Below, piece by piece: positions 42,004 to 50,852 of a stretch of 64,000 nt of DNA. This DNA is from Lactiplantibacillus daowaiensis (GTDB lineage: Bacteria > Bacillota > Bacilli > Lactobacillales > Lactobacillaceae): NCBI RefSeq assembly GCF_005405085.1, contig NZ_BJDJ01000001.1, forward strand, positions 186,001 to 250,000, in the 5' to 3' direction. A program made the translations under genes and the position numbers. A model generated the notes under the pieces. That model was not told the origin of the DNA and did not search any database. It was given only the letters and a program-made list of their open reading frames with translations. Within the stretch, counting starts at the first letter, position 1; each line of letters starts with the position of its first letter.

Positions 42004-44280
42004 TTAATTGGTAGCACTTGCCACTGAATCGGCCAATTCCACTGACTTACCGTTAAGTTCGATCGTTAATGGTTGTCCACTAACTAAGTCAACAGTCGTC
42101 CCGTTTTGATCCACGGCCACCTTCAACAAGCGACCCCGGAAGTTAACGTGGAATTGATAGTGTTGCCATTGCTTCGGTACAAATGGCGCAAACGATAAGG
42201 TATCGTCGCGAACCCGCATCCCAGCAAAGCCTTGCACAATTGCCAACCATGAACCAGTCATCGAGGTAATGTGTAACCCATCGACCGTATCATTGTTGTA
42301 GTTATCAAGGTCTAACCGCGCTGTCCGGGCATACATTTCAACGGCTTTGTCTTCATAATGTAAGTCCGCCGCTAAAATCGCATGAACTGCTGGTGACAAG
42401 CTTGATTCATGAACCGTTAATGGTTCGTAGAAATCAAAGTTAGCCTTCTTTTGTTCATGGGTAAAGCTATCCATGAAGTAATAGACCCCTTGCAAGACAT
42501 CGGCTTGCTTGATGTATGGTGACCGCAAGATTTTATCCCATGACCAGTTTTGGTTGATTGGCCGTTGGTCCGCTGGAATGGCGGAAACTGGCTTGATATC
42601 TTTGTCCAAATACGTGTCATTTTGAACAAAGATGCCTAACTTGTCATCATGTGGGAAGTACATCCGGTCAACAATATCTTGCCATTTCGCCAATTCGGCC
42701 GCTGAGATGTTCAGTGATTCACGCTTATCATCATCGACCGTCTTCAAACTAGCCAACGTATATTCTAACGTCCAGCGCGCCATAAAGTTGGTGTACCAGT
42801 TGTTGTTGACATTATTTTCATATTCATTTGGCCCAGTGACCCCATGAATCATGTATTGTTGGTTTCGTTCAGAGAAGTGGACCCGATCAGCCCAGAACCG
42901 TGAAATCGCAGTTAAAACATCAATCCCTTTGGTCTTCAAATACGTGGTATCGCCCGTGTAACGGGTGTAATTGAAGATGGCATACGCGATGGAACCATTC
43001 CGATGAATTTCTTCAAAGGTAATTTCCCATTCGTTATGGCATTCGATCCCGTTGAAAGTGACCATTGGGAACAACGCGCCATCTAAGCCTTGCATTTGGG
43101 CATTATGATAAGCGCCATCCAATTGGTTATAACGGTATTCGAGCAAGTGTTCCGTGACGTCTGGTTTAGCTAATGACAAGTAGAATGGTACCCCGAAGGC
43201 TTCGGTATCCCAATAAGTGGCACCACCGTATTTTTCACCGGTAAAGCCCTTTGGTCCTAAGTTCAAGCGACTGTCTTCACCATAGTAAGTTGAGAACAAC
43301 TGGAATAAGTTAAACCGAATCCCTTGTTGCGCCGCATCGTCACCATCAATGGCAACATCGGCAAGTTCCCAGCGTTTAGCCCAAAGATCTGTATGCGCTT
43401 GGCGTAAGTCTTCATAACTTTGGCTTGCCACTTGTTCGCTGATTTGGGCTAAGCCGGTCCGCAAAGCCGTCACGTCTTCATAATCACGTGAGGTCACCAC
43501 AATGACCCGTTTTTCAAAGGTCTTGGTTTCGTCAGCGTCCAACGTGCCACGGAAGATGTTGGTCACGGCTTTTTCGGTTTCCGGTGCAGCTGCACCCCGA
43601 AAATCCGTTTTATGCATCATTTGCATCCCTAAAGTAAAACGTGGGGTGCCAAAATCGTTTGGCTTAGTTTCAGCGACCATGCTACCACCAGTGATGGCAT
43701 GGCTCTTGTCTAAGACTTGCCAGAATTGTTCATCATAGTTCGCGTCTTCGTTGAAGACGTCCGCATCGATTTGGGAGATAAACCCGAGTTGCACTGGTTC
43801 TTCACTCAAGTTATGCACGCTATAGTGCACATCGAACAATTCTTTTTGGGCAACACTGACAAAGCGGTCGATCATGAACTGCACGCGCTTATCCCCTTTG
43901 GTCACAATGAATGACCGCCGTAAGATACCACTATGCATATCAAGATCTAAGGTGAAATCACTGACTTTATCTTTAGCTAAATCAACTTGGTCACCATCAA
44001 TCGTCAAGTTGACTTTGATGAAGTTGACTGCGTTGATGACCTTACCGAAGTAAGCTGGATAACCGTTCTTCCACCAACCAACTCTAGTCTTGTCTGGGTA
44101 CCATACGCCCCCGAGGTAAATCCCCTTTAAGGTGTCATTGGAATAATGTTCCTCAAACATCCCGCGCATCCCCATGTAGCCGTTTCCAATACTAGTAATA
44201 CTTTCTTGTAGGCGTTTATCCGTTGGCACTAATTCGTGGCTAAGCACGTGCCATGGATCAACTTCAAAAATTCGTTTCAT
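42004..44280 (-). CDS. malP: Maltose phosphorylase (GH65)
   Basis: A 758-residue GH65 enzyme that splits maltose with phosphate into glucose and beta-glucose 1-phosphate. Features: EVDPWHVLSHELVP at the N-terminus, SIGNGYMGMRGMFEEHYS, GGATYWDTEAF and the general acid Glu in TGPNEYENNVN. Beta-phosphoglucomutase, needed to use the product, is not in the window. It is preceded by a terminator (44309-44349) after the importer genes and thus may depend on read-through or its own promoter. GGAGGACG lies before the ATG. Confidence 0.95.
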   Translation of the reverse strand: MKRIFEVDPWHVLSHELVPTDKRLQESITSIGNGYMGMRGMFEEHYSNDTLKGIYLGGVWYPDKTRVGWWKNGYPAYFGKVINAVNFIKVNLTIDGDQVDLAKDKVSDFTLDLDMHSGILRRSFIVTKGDKRVQFMIDRFVSVAQKELFDVHYSVHNLSEEPVQLGFISQIDADVFNEDANYDEQFWQVLDKSHAITGGSMVAETKPNDFGTPRFTLGMQMMHKTDFRGAAAPETEKAVTNIFRGTLDADETKTFEKRVIVVTSRDYEDVTALRTGLAQISEQVASQSYEDLRQAHTDLWAKRWELADVAIDGDDAAQQGIRFNLFQLFSTYYGEDSRLNLGPKGFTGEKYGGATYWDTEAFGVPFYLSLAKPDVTEHLLEYRYNQLDGAYHNAQMQGLDGALFPMVTFNGIECHNEWEITFEEIHRNGSIAYAIFNYTRYTGDTTYLKTKGIDVLTAISRFWADRVHFSERNQQYMIHGVTGPNEYENNVNNNWYTNFMARWTLEYTLASLKTVDDDKRESLNISAAELAKWQDIVDRMYFPHDDKLGIFVQNDTYLDKDIKPVSAIPADQRPINQNWSWDKILRSPYIKQADVLQGVYYFMDSFTHEQKKANFDFYEPLTVHESSLSPAVHAILAADLHYEDKAVEMYARTARLDLDNYNNDTVDGLHITSMTGSWLAIVQGFAGMRVRDDTLSFAPFVPKQWQHYQFHVNFRGRLLKVAVDQNGTTVDLVSGQPLTIELNGKSVELADSVASATN

Positions 44281-44308
44281 TCGTTTACGTCCTCCTAATT
44301 GGCCCTGA

Positions 44309-44349
44309 TAAAAAGAGCCTGAGACATTCCTGTCACCAGACTCTTTTCA
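44309..44349 (-). terminator. Terminator or attenuator between msmX-type gene and maltose phosphorylase
   Basis: On the minus strand AAAGAGTCTGGTGACA pairs with TGTCTCAGGCTCTTT, followed by TTAT. It could limit read-through from the importer operon into malP. Confidence 0.8.
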
Positions 44350-44380
44350 GCAGATCTAACGTGACCGCACTACGCTTGAA

Positions 44381-45484
44381 TTATTCAATCGTAACTTGGG
44401 TATCGTCATCGAAGAAATGAGCCTTGCTCATTTCAAATGCCATTTTGACTTCTTCGCCTGGTTTATGATAATCACGAGCATTAACTTGAGCCACAAATTC
44501 AGTGTCCCCGGTCCGTGAATAGAGCATTGAATCAGTCCCTAAGAATTCTGAAACTTCAACTTTGGCATCAACCAAAGCATCCGACATGGCTTCTAAGGCC
44601 ACTTGTTCGGTATGAATATCTTCTGGCCGGACCCCAACGGTAAGTTTCTTACCTTCGTAGCCTTTATCCCGTAAGACCTTTAAACGGCCTTCAGGAATCG
44701 CAACATCTAAGCCCTTGCCATTTGAAACGCGGCCGTTTTCCAGCTTTGCATCAAAGAAGTTCATTGAAGGAGAACCCATAAAGCCAGCGACAAACTTATT
44801 AGCTGGTTTGTTATACAAATCATCAGGCGTCCCAACTTGTTGGACTTTCCCGTCATTCATAATAACAATCCGATCGGCCATCGTCATCGCTTCGACTTGG
44901 TCATGAGTAACGTAAATCATGTTGGTCTTTAAACGTTGGTGCAATTGGGCGATTTGTGTCCGCATTTGCACCCGTAACTTGGCATCCAAGTTAGAAAGAG
45001 GTTCGTCAAGTAAGAATAACTTGGCATCCCGGACAATCGCACGGCCCAAGGCCACCCGTTGCCGTTGCCCACCTGATAAGGCCCCTGGCTTACGTTGTAA
45101 GTAGTCAGTCAACCCTAAAATATCGGCGGCATTATCAACCCGTTTCTTGATTTCATCTTTTGGCATCTTCCGAATCTTCAACCCGAAAGCCATGTTGTCA
45201 AAGACCGTCATTTGTGGATATAACGCGTAGTTTTGGAAGACCATCGCAATATTACGATCCTTAGGATGGACGTCATTCATAACTTCGCCATCCATCTTCA
45301 AATCACCTTTAGTAATATCTTCCAACCCGGCGATCATCCGCAAAGTTGTTGATTTCCCACACCCGGACGGACCAACGAAAACGATAAATTCATTATCTTT
45401 AATATCTAAGTTAAAATCAGTTACCGAATCCGCATCGTTGCCAGGATAACGTTTATAAATATGTTCTAGTTTTATTTCAGCCAT
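44381..45484 (-). CDS. msmX: Sugar ABC transporter ATPase (MsmX/MalK type)
   Basis: A 367-residue ATPase that powers the MalEFG importer. Walker A GPSGCGKSTT (about 38-47), Q-loop VFQNYALYPQ, signature LSGGQRQRVALGRA, Walker B LFLLDEPLSNLD, H-loop TH, and a C-terminal TOBE/regulatory domain (VGVRPEDIHTE). Such ATPases can serve several carbohydrate importers. It follows the YesL-like gene in the malE operon. GGAGCGTTTGCGTA lies before the ATG. Confidence 0.95.
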   Translation of the reverse strand: MAEIKLEHIYKRYPGNDADSVTDFNLDIKDNEFIVFVGPSGCGKSTTLRMIAGLEDITKGDLKMDGEVMNDVHPKDRNIAMVFQNYALYPQMTVFDNMAFGLKIRKMPKDEIKKRVDNAADILGLTDYLQRKPGALSGGQRQRVALGRAIVRDAKLFLLDEPLSNLDAKLRVQMRTQIAQLHQRLKTNMIYVTHDQVEAMTMADRIVIMNDGKVQQVGTPDDLYNKPANKFVAGFMGSPSMNFFDAKLENGRVSNGKGLDVAIPEGRLKVLRDKGYEGKKLTVGVRPEDIHTEQVALEAMSDALVDAKVEVSEFLGTDSMLYSRTGDTEFVAQVNARDYHKPGEEVKMAFEMSKAHFFDDDTQVTIE

Positions 45485-45527
45485 TACGCAAACGCTCCTT
45501 CATTTCCATAGTTCATTTCGCTTAATA

Positions 45528-46196
45528 TCAGTTCGTCGCTTGATTGTCATCGGTTGCTTTGATTCTCGGATTAAAAATGCGGTAAGTTGCTAGCGCTGCC
45601 AAAGACATGCTAAACAATAAGATGCAAAAGATTAATCGAAGTTCAAAGTTAATGGCAAACAGCCCAATCGTCGCTACTGCTGAAAGCAATAACTTAAAGG
45701 GGTGGGCTACCACCAATTCAATGACCGAAGTTGATTCAAACTGACTGTAATTCCATCCGTTCCAAAGTGTTAATAACACGACACCTACAACTAACGTGAC
45801 AACATGTAACATCACATTAGTGGTGGTGACCCGTAATAAGATCATCCACCCACTTGCCAGCACCGCAATTAACACATTGGGCTGCCAGTGCATTAAAGCT
45901 TTTAAATAAGCTAACCCAGTTGCGCGGAGAAACGACCCACTATCAGTCGTTTGCCACGTTTTAACTGCTTGATACGCAGCAGTTGTGGCTGGGACGGTAA
46001 AGGCCACTAACATCACGGTGACCAGACTCATCGTTAACGCGTAAGTTTGATTCATTGGCAAACTAAACGCCAAAATCAACATCACTAACACGGGTAAGTT
46101 GATCAAAAACCAAACTAAGTTAATCGTGACTAACGCGGCAATCCAGTTGCCTATAACCGTCAGTTTTTGACCAAACTTTGATTGTAAATTTAACAT
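45528..46196 (-). CDS. YesL-family (DUF624) membrane protein
   Basis: A 222-residue integral membrane protein with about five helices, starting with LTVIGNWIAALVTINLVWFLINLPVLV, the DUF624 signature. The family often lies beside sugar ABC transporters; a role in transporter assembly or regulation is supposed but unproven. It sits between malG and the ATPase gene on the same strand with short gaps (31 and 43 bp), so it is part of the importer operon. Confidence 0.9.
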   Translation of the reverse strand: MLNLQSKFGQKLTVIGNWIAALVTINLVWFLINLPVLVMLILAFSLPMNQTYALTMSLVTVMLVAFTVPATTAAYQAVKTWQTTDSGSFLRATGLAYLKALMHWQPNVLIAVLASGWMILLRVTTTNVMLHVVTLVVGVVLLTLWNGWNYSQFESTSVIELVVAHPFKLLLSAVATIGLFAINFELRLIFCILLFSMSLAALATYRIFNPRIKATDDNQATN

Positions 46197-46227
46197 TAGG
46201 ACCCTCCCTTCGCTTCATTGACTTTAA

Positions 46228-47046
46228 TTACTTAACCGCACCATCAGTAACACCCTTGATAATGTAACGTTGTGCAAAGATGTAGAAGATAATGACTGGA
46301 ATGATCGACAACGTCAATCCGGCTAACGCTAAATGCCATTGCTTCGTGTATTGCCCGAAGAAGAAGAACATTTGTAGCGGAATCGTGTATTGATTTTGTG
46401 GTAAGACCAGTGATGGTAACAGGTAATCGTTCCAAATCGCAATGATGTTTAAGATACCGACGGTCACCGTAATTGGGGTGAGCATTGGAAAGACAATCTT
46501 AAAGAAGATTTGGAACCGATTGGCACCTTCCAATTCGGCGGATTCATCCATCGCAATTGGAATACTGCCCATGGTCCCTTGATATAAGAAGATCGAGAGA
46601 CTGGCATCAAAGCCTAAATACATGAACATTAATCCCCACATATTAAGCATATGTGCTTGACCAAAGTTCGCGGTCAAAGGAATCATAACCGTTTGGAATG
46701 GAATCAACATTGCGGAAACAAACAACATTAACAAGGCGCCACTTAATTTACTCTTGTTCCGTTGTAAGGCGTATGCCGCCATTGATGAAAACAAGACTAA
46801 GATTAAGACTGACACGACCGTAATCAATAGTGAATGGCCGAGTGACGAGATGAAGTCCAATGCTTTAAAGGAATTGTTGTAGTTAGTCGTCGTGGCTTGC
46901 CCGTTACCAGGTAAACTCAAGACGGAAGCAAAGATTCCTTTTGGCGTTTTGAACGAGTTCGTCAAAATCATGTAAAACGGGAACAGCCAGATGATCCCTA
47001 GCAGTAGACCTAAAATTCCTAGAAAGAAACGACTTGTTTTTTTCAT
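46228..47046 (-). CDS. malG: Maltodextrin ABC permease MalG
   Basis: A 272-residue permease with six helices. The EAA loop contacting the ATPase is visible as DESAELEGANRFQIFFKIVF. Short-range features such as LFPFYMILTNSFKT at the N-terminus are typical of MalG. Its ATG overlaps the malF stop codon by one base, so translation is coupled. It forms the membrane channel with MalF. Confidence 0.94.
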   Translation of the reverse strand: MKKTSRFFLGILGLLLGIIWLFPFYMILTNSFKTPKGIFASVLSLPGNGQATTTNYNNSFKALDFISSLGHSLLITVVSVLILVLFSSMAAYALQRNKSKLSGALLMLFVSAMLIPFQTVMIPLTANFGQAHMLNMWGLMFMYLGFDASLSIFLYQGTMGSIPIAMDESAELEGANRFQIFFKIVFPMLTPITVTVGILNIIAIWNDYLLPSLVLPQNQYTIPLQMFFFFGQYTKQWHLALAGLTLSIIPVIIFYIFAQRYIIKGVTDGAVK

Positions 47047-47906
47047 TAGAGATCCACCTCCCGCTTACGGTTATAGTAAACTTGCAACAATGAAATTGCG
47101 GCAACAATTAGGAAGAAGATCAGCGCTTTAGCTTCCGCCAAGGCGAAGTTATTTTCGGAATAGGCCGTATTAACAATGTTCATGGCTAACATTTCGGTTG
47201 ACTTGTAAGGGCCACCATTAGTCAAAGACAAGTTTTGATCATAAATCTTGAACCCGTTAGAAAGCGTTAAGAACATGCAAACAGTGAACGCTGGTGCAAT
47301 CATTGGGAACGTAATGTGAACGAACCGTTGCCATGGTGAGGCACCATCCATTTCAGCAGCTTCAATCACTTCACTTGGAATGTTTTGCAAGTAAGCGATG
47401 TAAATAATCATGATATACCCACTCATCTGCCAAACTGTCACGATAACTAAGCCCCAAAAACCAGTCTTAGCATCGGTCAGCCAGCCGGTCAGCCAAGCCA
47501 TATGGAACGCCTTGCCTAACGCATCAAATGCTTGAGTAAAGATAAATTGCCAAATGAATCCTAAGATCAACCCACCAATTAGGTTTGGCATGAAGAAGAC
47601 GGTCCGTAATAAATTGTTACCCTTGAACTTTTGCGTTACAAGTAGTGCTAATGCCAAACCAATCACGTTGAGTAAGATAACGGTTACAATTACAAACTTA
47701 ATCGTAAACCATAAAGCGGCTATAAAGCCGCTATTATGGAAAAGAGTGATGTAATTTTTAAAACCGAGCATCTCAGTATAGCCCAAGCCATCCCAGTTCG
47801 TGAATGAATAGAAAACACCCATGATTGCCGGAATAAAGACGACTAATGCTAACGCAACGAGGGTTGGCGTCAAAAAGAGCCAGAACGATAAGCTTCGATT
47901 CTTCAT
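47046..47906 (-). CDS. malF: Maltodextrin ABC permease MalF
   Basis: A 286-residue permease with six helices. It lacks the long periplasmic loop of E. coli MalF, as usual in Gram-positives. The EAA loop is EAAEMDGASPWQRFVHITFP. AGAGGGG precedes the ATG. It begins 49 bp after malE and overlaps malG. Confidence 0.94.
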   Translation of the reverse strand: MKNRSLSFWLFLTPTLVALALVVFIPAIMGVFYSFTNWDGLGYTEMLGFKNYITLFHNSGFIAALWFTIKFVIVTVILLNVIGLALALLVTQKFKGNNLLRTVFFMPNLIGGLILGFIWQFIFTQAFDALGKAFHMAWLTGWLTDAKTGFWGLVIVTVWQMSGYIMIIYIAYLQNIPSEVIEAAEMDGASPWQRFVHITFPMIAPAFTVCMFLTLSNGFKIYDQNLSLTNGGPYKSTEMLAMNIVNTAYSENNFALAEAKALIFFLIVAAISLLQVYYNRKREVDL

Positions 47907-47955
47907 AAATAAATCCCCTCTTCTGAAATACTGTTTAAAACTCAGCTAATGGACA

Positions 47956-49254
47956 CTATTTCGAGGCTTGTTGTTCGTTCCAACCCTTAATAGAATTCTT
48001 AACTGTTGTGTTCCAACTTTGCTTGCCTGAGAGATACTTTTGTAAGTTTGGTTGGAACGTATTTGGATCCCATGATGTCCCAGTGTATGCAGGGAAGGCC
48101 CAACCGATTGTCTTGTGTGCTTGTGAGTACTTGAAGACAACTTGAGTTAAAGCATCTGGCATCTTGGCATCGTCATAGCCTTTGTATGCAGGAACAAAGT
48201 GTAACTTGTTAACAACTAACTTCTTACCTTCTTTAGAGGTGTATAACCAGTCTAAGAAGTTCTTAGCAGCAGTTTGTTCAGCAGTTGACTTGTTCTTGTT
48301 AACACCCCAGTAGAGTGAAGTCCCAACTGGTAATTTGTTTTCGTAGCCCTTAACAGGAATTGGAATCATACCCATATCGTTCTTAGCGAACTTCTTGTCG
48401 ATTTGTTCAACAGTTGAGTAAATCCAGTCCCCTTGTTGAATCATCGCAACTTTACCTTGTGAGAAGTTTTGGTTAACTTGTGATGAGTAATCTTGTTGCA
48501 TGACAGGACCAACAGAGTAGTTCTTTTGTAAGTCGATCATGGCCTTCATTTCTTTGTTAGCCGTGAACTTCATGCTCTTAGAGTTGTACATCTTCAAAGC
48601 ATTGCCGCCGAATTCTTGACCAACATACAAGTTAGCTAAGTGATCAGAAAGAATCCAGGTTTCCTTACCAGGTAAGCAGAAGACCCCTTTGATGCCCAAT
48701 TTTGATTTTTGAGAATCAATCTTCTTAACCGCGGCGGTTAACTTAGCCATCGTGGTCAACTTAGTTGCATCCACGCCAGCCTTCTTGAAGATCTTCTTGT
48801 TGTAAACCAACCCATAACCTTCAACGTTGAATGGTAACCCAACGGTCTTACCGTTAGATTTAACTGCATCCAAGGTACCTGGTTGAGCTGCTTTAGCGGC
48901 CTTCGTGTTAGATAAATCAGCTTCTTGAGAAGCAAATTGTTTAACATCGGCTGGACCAGCTAAACTAAAGATCGTTGGTGCATTCCCAGAAGAAATCCGG
49001 GTTTTAAGAACTGGATCGTAATCGGTACCCCCACCGATTGAAGAAACTGTAATCGTTACATTTGGATGTAACTTGTGATACCGTGCCGCAATTTGTTTAA
49101 ATTGCTTGTTTGATTCGACCTTACCTTGTAAGATCGTAATCTTAACCTTCTTGTTAGACGAACTTGAAGAATTGCTATTACCACAACCGACCAATGTTAA
49201 TGCCATTGCGCCGGCCATTACTGAAACGCCTAACTTTTTCCATCCCATTGTCAT
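47956..49254 (-). CDS. malE: Maltodextrin-binding lipoprotein MalE
   Basis: A 432-residue family 1 solute-binding lipoprotein. Signal peptide with lipobox LVGC, Cys24 modified, then a Ser/Asn linker. The mature domain has ILQGKVESNKQFKQIAARYH and AMIQQGDWIYSTVEQI, as in maltose or maltodextrin binders. Aromatic residues in WAFPAYTGTSW may stack on sugar. GGGGGT lies before the ATG. It is the first gene of the importer operon malE-malF-malG-yesL-msmX; its control region holds a cre site and two operators. Confidence 0.94.
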   Translation of the reverse strand: MTMGWKKLGVSVMAGAMALTLVGCGNSNSSSSSNKKVKITILQGKVESNKQFKQIAARYHKLHPNVTITVSSIGGGTDYDPVLKTRISSGNAPTIFSLAGPADVKQFASQEADLSNTKAAKAAQPGTLDAVKSNGKTVGLPFNVEGYGLVYNKKIFKKAGVDATKLTTMAKLTAAVKKIDSQKSKLGIKGVFCLPGKETWILSDHLANLYVGQEFGGNALKMYNSKSMKFTANKEMKAMIDLQKNYSVGPVMQQDYSSQVNQNFSQGKVAMIQQGDWIYSTVEQIDKKFAKNDMGMIPIPVKGYENKLPVGTSLYWGVNKNKSTAEQTAAKNFLDWLYTSKEGKKLVVNKLHFVPAYKGYDDAKMPDALTQVVFKYSQAHKTIGWAFPAYTGTSWDPNTFQPNLQKYLSGKQSWNTTVKNSIKGWNEQQASK

Positions 49255-49319
49255 GATGTTACCCCCTACTTAATTTTATTAAGATACATAACCTTTATGA
49301 CAATTACAATTATGACTAT

Positions 49320-49334
49320 CTGAAAGCGGTTTCG
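49320..49334. promoter_or_regulatory. cre site upstream of malE
   Basis: CTGAAAGCGGTTTCG contains the core TGAAAGCGGTTTC, a full match to the cre core, 66 bases before the malE start codon. Confidence 0.8.
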
Positions 49335-49350
49335 CAACCCTTTTCACAAT

Positions 49351-49362
49351 GTTACCGATAAC
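49351..49362. promoter_or_regulatory. LacI-type operator, GTTACC-class, upstream of malE
   Basis: GTTACCGATAAC, one base from the perfect palindrome, is centred 102 bp upstream of malE. Confidence 0.65.
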
Positions 49363-49421
49363 AAGATTTGTATCAGATTTAAGAATGCTGTTATATCAAG
49401 GCTGACGGCGATTACATTTTG

Positions 49422-49435
49422 TGCAATCGGTTGCA
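49422..49435. promoter_or_regulatory. LacI-type operator, TGCAACC-class, upstream of malE
   Basis: TGCAATCGGTTGCA, one base from the perfect TGCAACCGGTTGCA palindrome at 54745. This second class is likely read by a different LacI protein. Confidence 0.65.
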
Positions 49436-49466
49436 GGATTTCATAACTTCACCACATTCTGGTCAC

Positions 49467-49531
49467 AAAAATAACCTAAAATGTTGGCCTATACCATTGC
49501 TATGTGTAGGCTTTCACTTTAGGTTATTTTC
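49467..49531 (-). terminator. Terminator of the GH13 gene pair
   Basis: AAAATAACCTAAA and TTTAGGTTATTTT form the outer stem with an extra inner stem; it lies beyond the stop codon at 49554. Confidence 0.85.
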
Positions 49532-49553
49532 ATCAAAAATCACGATTTGTTGT

Positions 49554-50834
49554 TTATTGGATCAAGATAACTGGTGCATTTGCCAAGGTTAACTGCTGCT
49601 GTGTGACCGTGACATCAGTTCCGGTAAGTTGATTGACATATTGACCATCTGGCAAGTCACAGGCAATTTCGCCTTCAAAAGGTCGTAACGCAAAGTAACC
49701 TTGGGCCAACTTATCACCTAACTGATATTGGATCCGCATCACTTGGTCATTTAAGGCGGTGACCGTATAGGCCCCTTGAACAAAGAGTTGATTATGTTTA
49801 ATAGAAGCAACCCGTTGAATCGTCGCCGTTAAATTCAATGGCCCCGCCAATGGAACTGGATCAGCATCAAATAAACTTGGTAAATGATCATTGCCGAATT
49901 CTTCGCCAGCATAGATCAACGCACTGCCCTTTTCAAACAAATTGAAGGCGAGCCAATTTTGCAAGGTTTGGGGATCCTTAAGATAGCTGGCAGCCCGCGG
50001 CACATCATGGTTTTCTAAGAAGCGCATCTTCACATAGTTCTTCGGGAACGTGACATCTTGCTTCATTAAGATGCGGGCAAATTCACCTAAAGTTCGCTCG
50101 CCAGCCGCAGTGGCATGTAAATCATCTAAGACGTCGTAGTCATAGACCATGTCAAACGCTTGGTATAATTCACTATCCGACAAGTCTTCAAAGCCGTTGT
50201 CCCGAACTTGTTTCAAGAAGACCGGGTCATTGCTTTCAGCAAGCCAAATCAAACCTGGCTTATAGGCCGCCAATGCTTTGCGGGCCGTTAACCAGAAGTC
50301 CAGTGGCACTAATGGGGCGACGTCACACCGGAAGCCGTCTACATAATCCGCCCATTGTTTCAATGTCTCGATTTGATAGTCCCAAAGTTCGTGGTTCGCG
50401 TAATCAAGGTCGATAATATCCGACCAATCGGCGACCCGGTTACCTAAGCTACCATCAGCTTTACGGAAGAACCAATCTGGATGGTCCGCTAATAGCTTGG
50501 AATCTGGTGACGTATGATTATAGACGATATCAATGATCACCCGCATGCCTTGGGCGTGGATTGCCTCAGTCAATGCGACAAAGTCCGCCTTTGTGCCCAA
50601 TTCTGGATTGATTTTGCGATAGTCTTGAATCGCGTATGGTGAACCAAGGGCGCCTTTCCGGTTTTTTTCACCCACCGGATACATCGGCATCAGCCAAATG
50701 ATATTGGTACCTAAAGCTTTGATACGCGGTAAGTCAGCCTCAATCGCTTTAAAGCCCCCCTGTGTTGTATAGTTGCGTGGAAAAATCGAATAAATAAGTT
50801 GTTCGCGTAGTTTTAAGTCTGTATTTTGAGCCAT
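49554..50834 (-). CDS. GH13 intracellular alpha-amylase / maltodextrin hydrolase
   Basis: A 426-residue GH13 protein without signal peptide. Catalytic regions are DIVYNHTS, GFRCDVAPLVP (nucleophile Asp), WLAESND (acid/base Glu) and LENHDVPRAA (third Asp). It is shorter than neopullulanases and lacks their N-terminal domain. It starts 18 bp after the GH13_31 gene, in one transcript with it. GGAGAATGGAAC precedes the ATG. Expected to trim imported maltodextrins to maltose, glucose or short oligomers; precise specificity unknown. Confidence 0.88.
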   Translation of the reverse strand: MAQNTDLKLREQLIYSIFPRNYTTQGGFKAIEADLPRIKALGTNIIWLMPMYPVGEKNRKGALGSPYAIQDYRKINPELGTKADFVALTEAIHAQGMRVIIDIVYNHTSPDSKLLADHPDWFFRKADGSLGNRVADWSDIIDLDYANHELWDYQIETLKQWADYVDGFRCDVAPLVPLDFWLTARKALAAYKPGLIWLAESNDPVFLKQVRDNGFEDLSDSELYQAFDMVYDYDVLDDLHATAAGERTLGEFARILMKQDVTFPKNYVKMRFLENHDVPRAASYLKDPQTLQNWLAFNLFEKGSALIYAGEEFGNDHLPSLFDADPVPLAGPLNLTATIQRVASIKHNQLFVQGAYTVTALNDQVMRIQYQLGDKLAQGYFALRPFEGEIACDLPDGQYVNQLTGTDVTVTQQQLTLANAPVILIQ

Positions 50835-50852
50835 GTTCCATTCTCCTTTAAG

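Noticed and set aside
42004-44280. Beta-phosphoglucomutase gene expected next to maltose phosphorylase
   Set aside because: No such gene is found in the window; the gap after malP is non-coding. Its absence here alone is not unusual.
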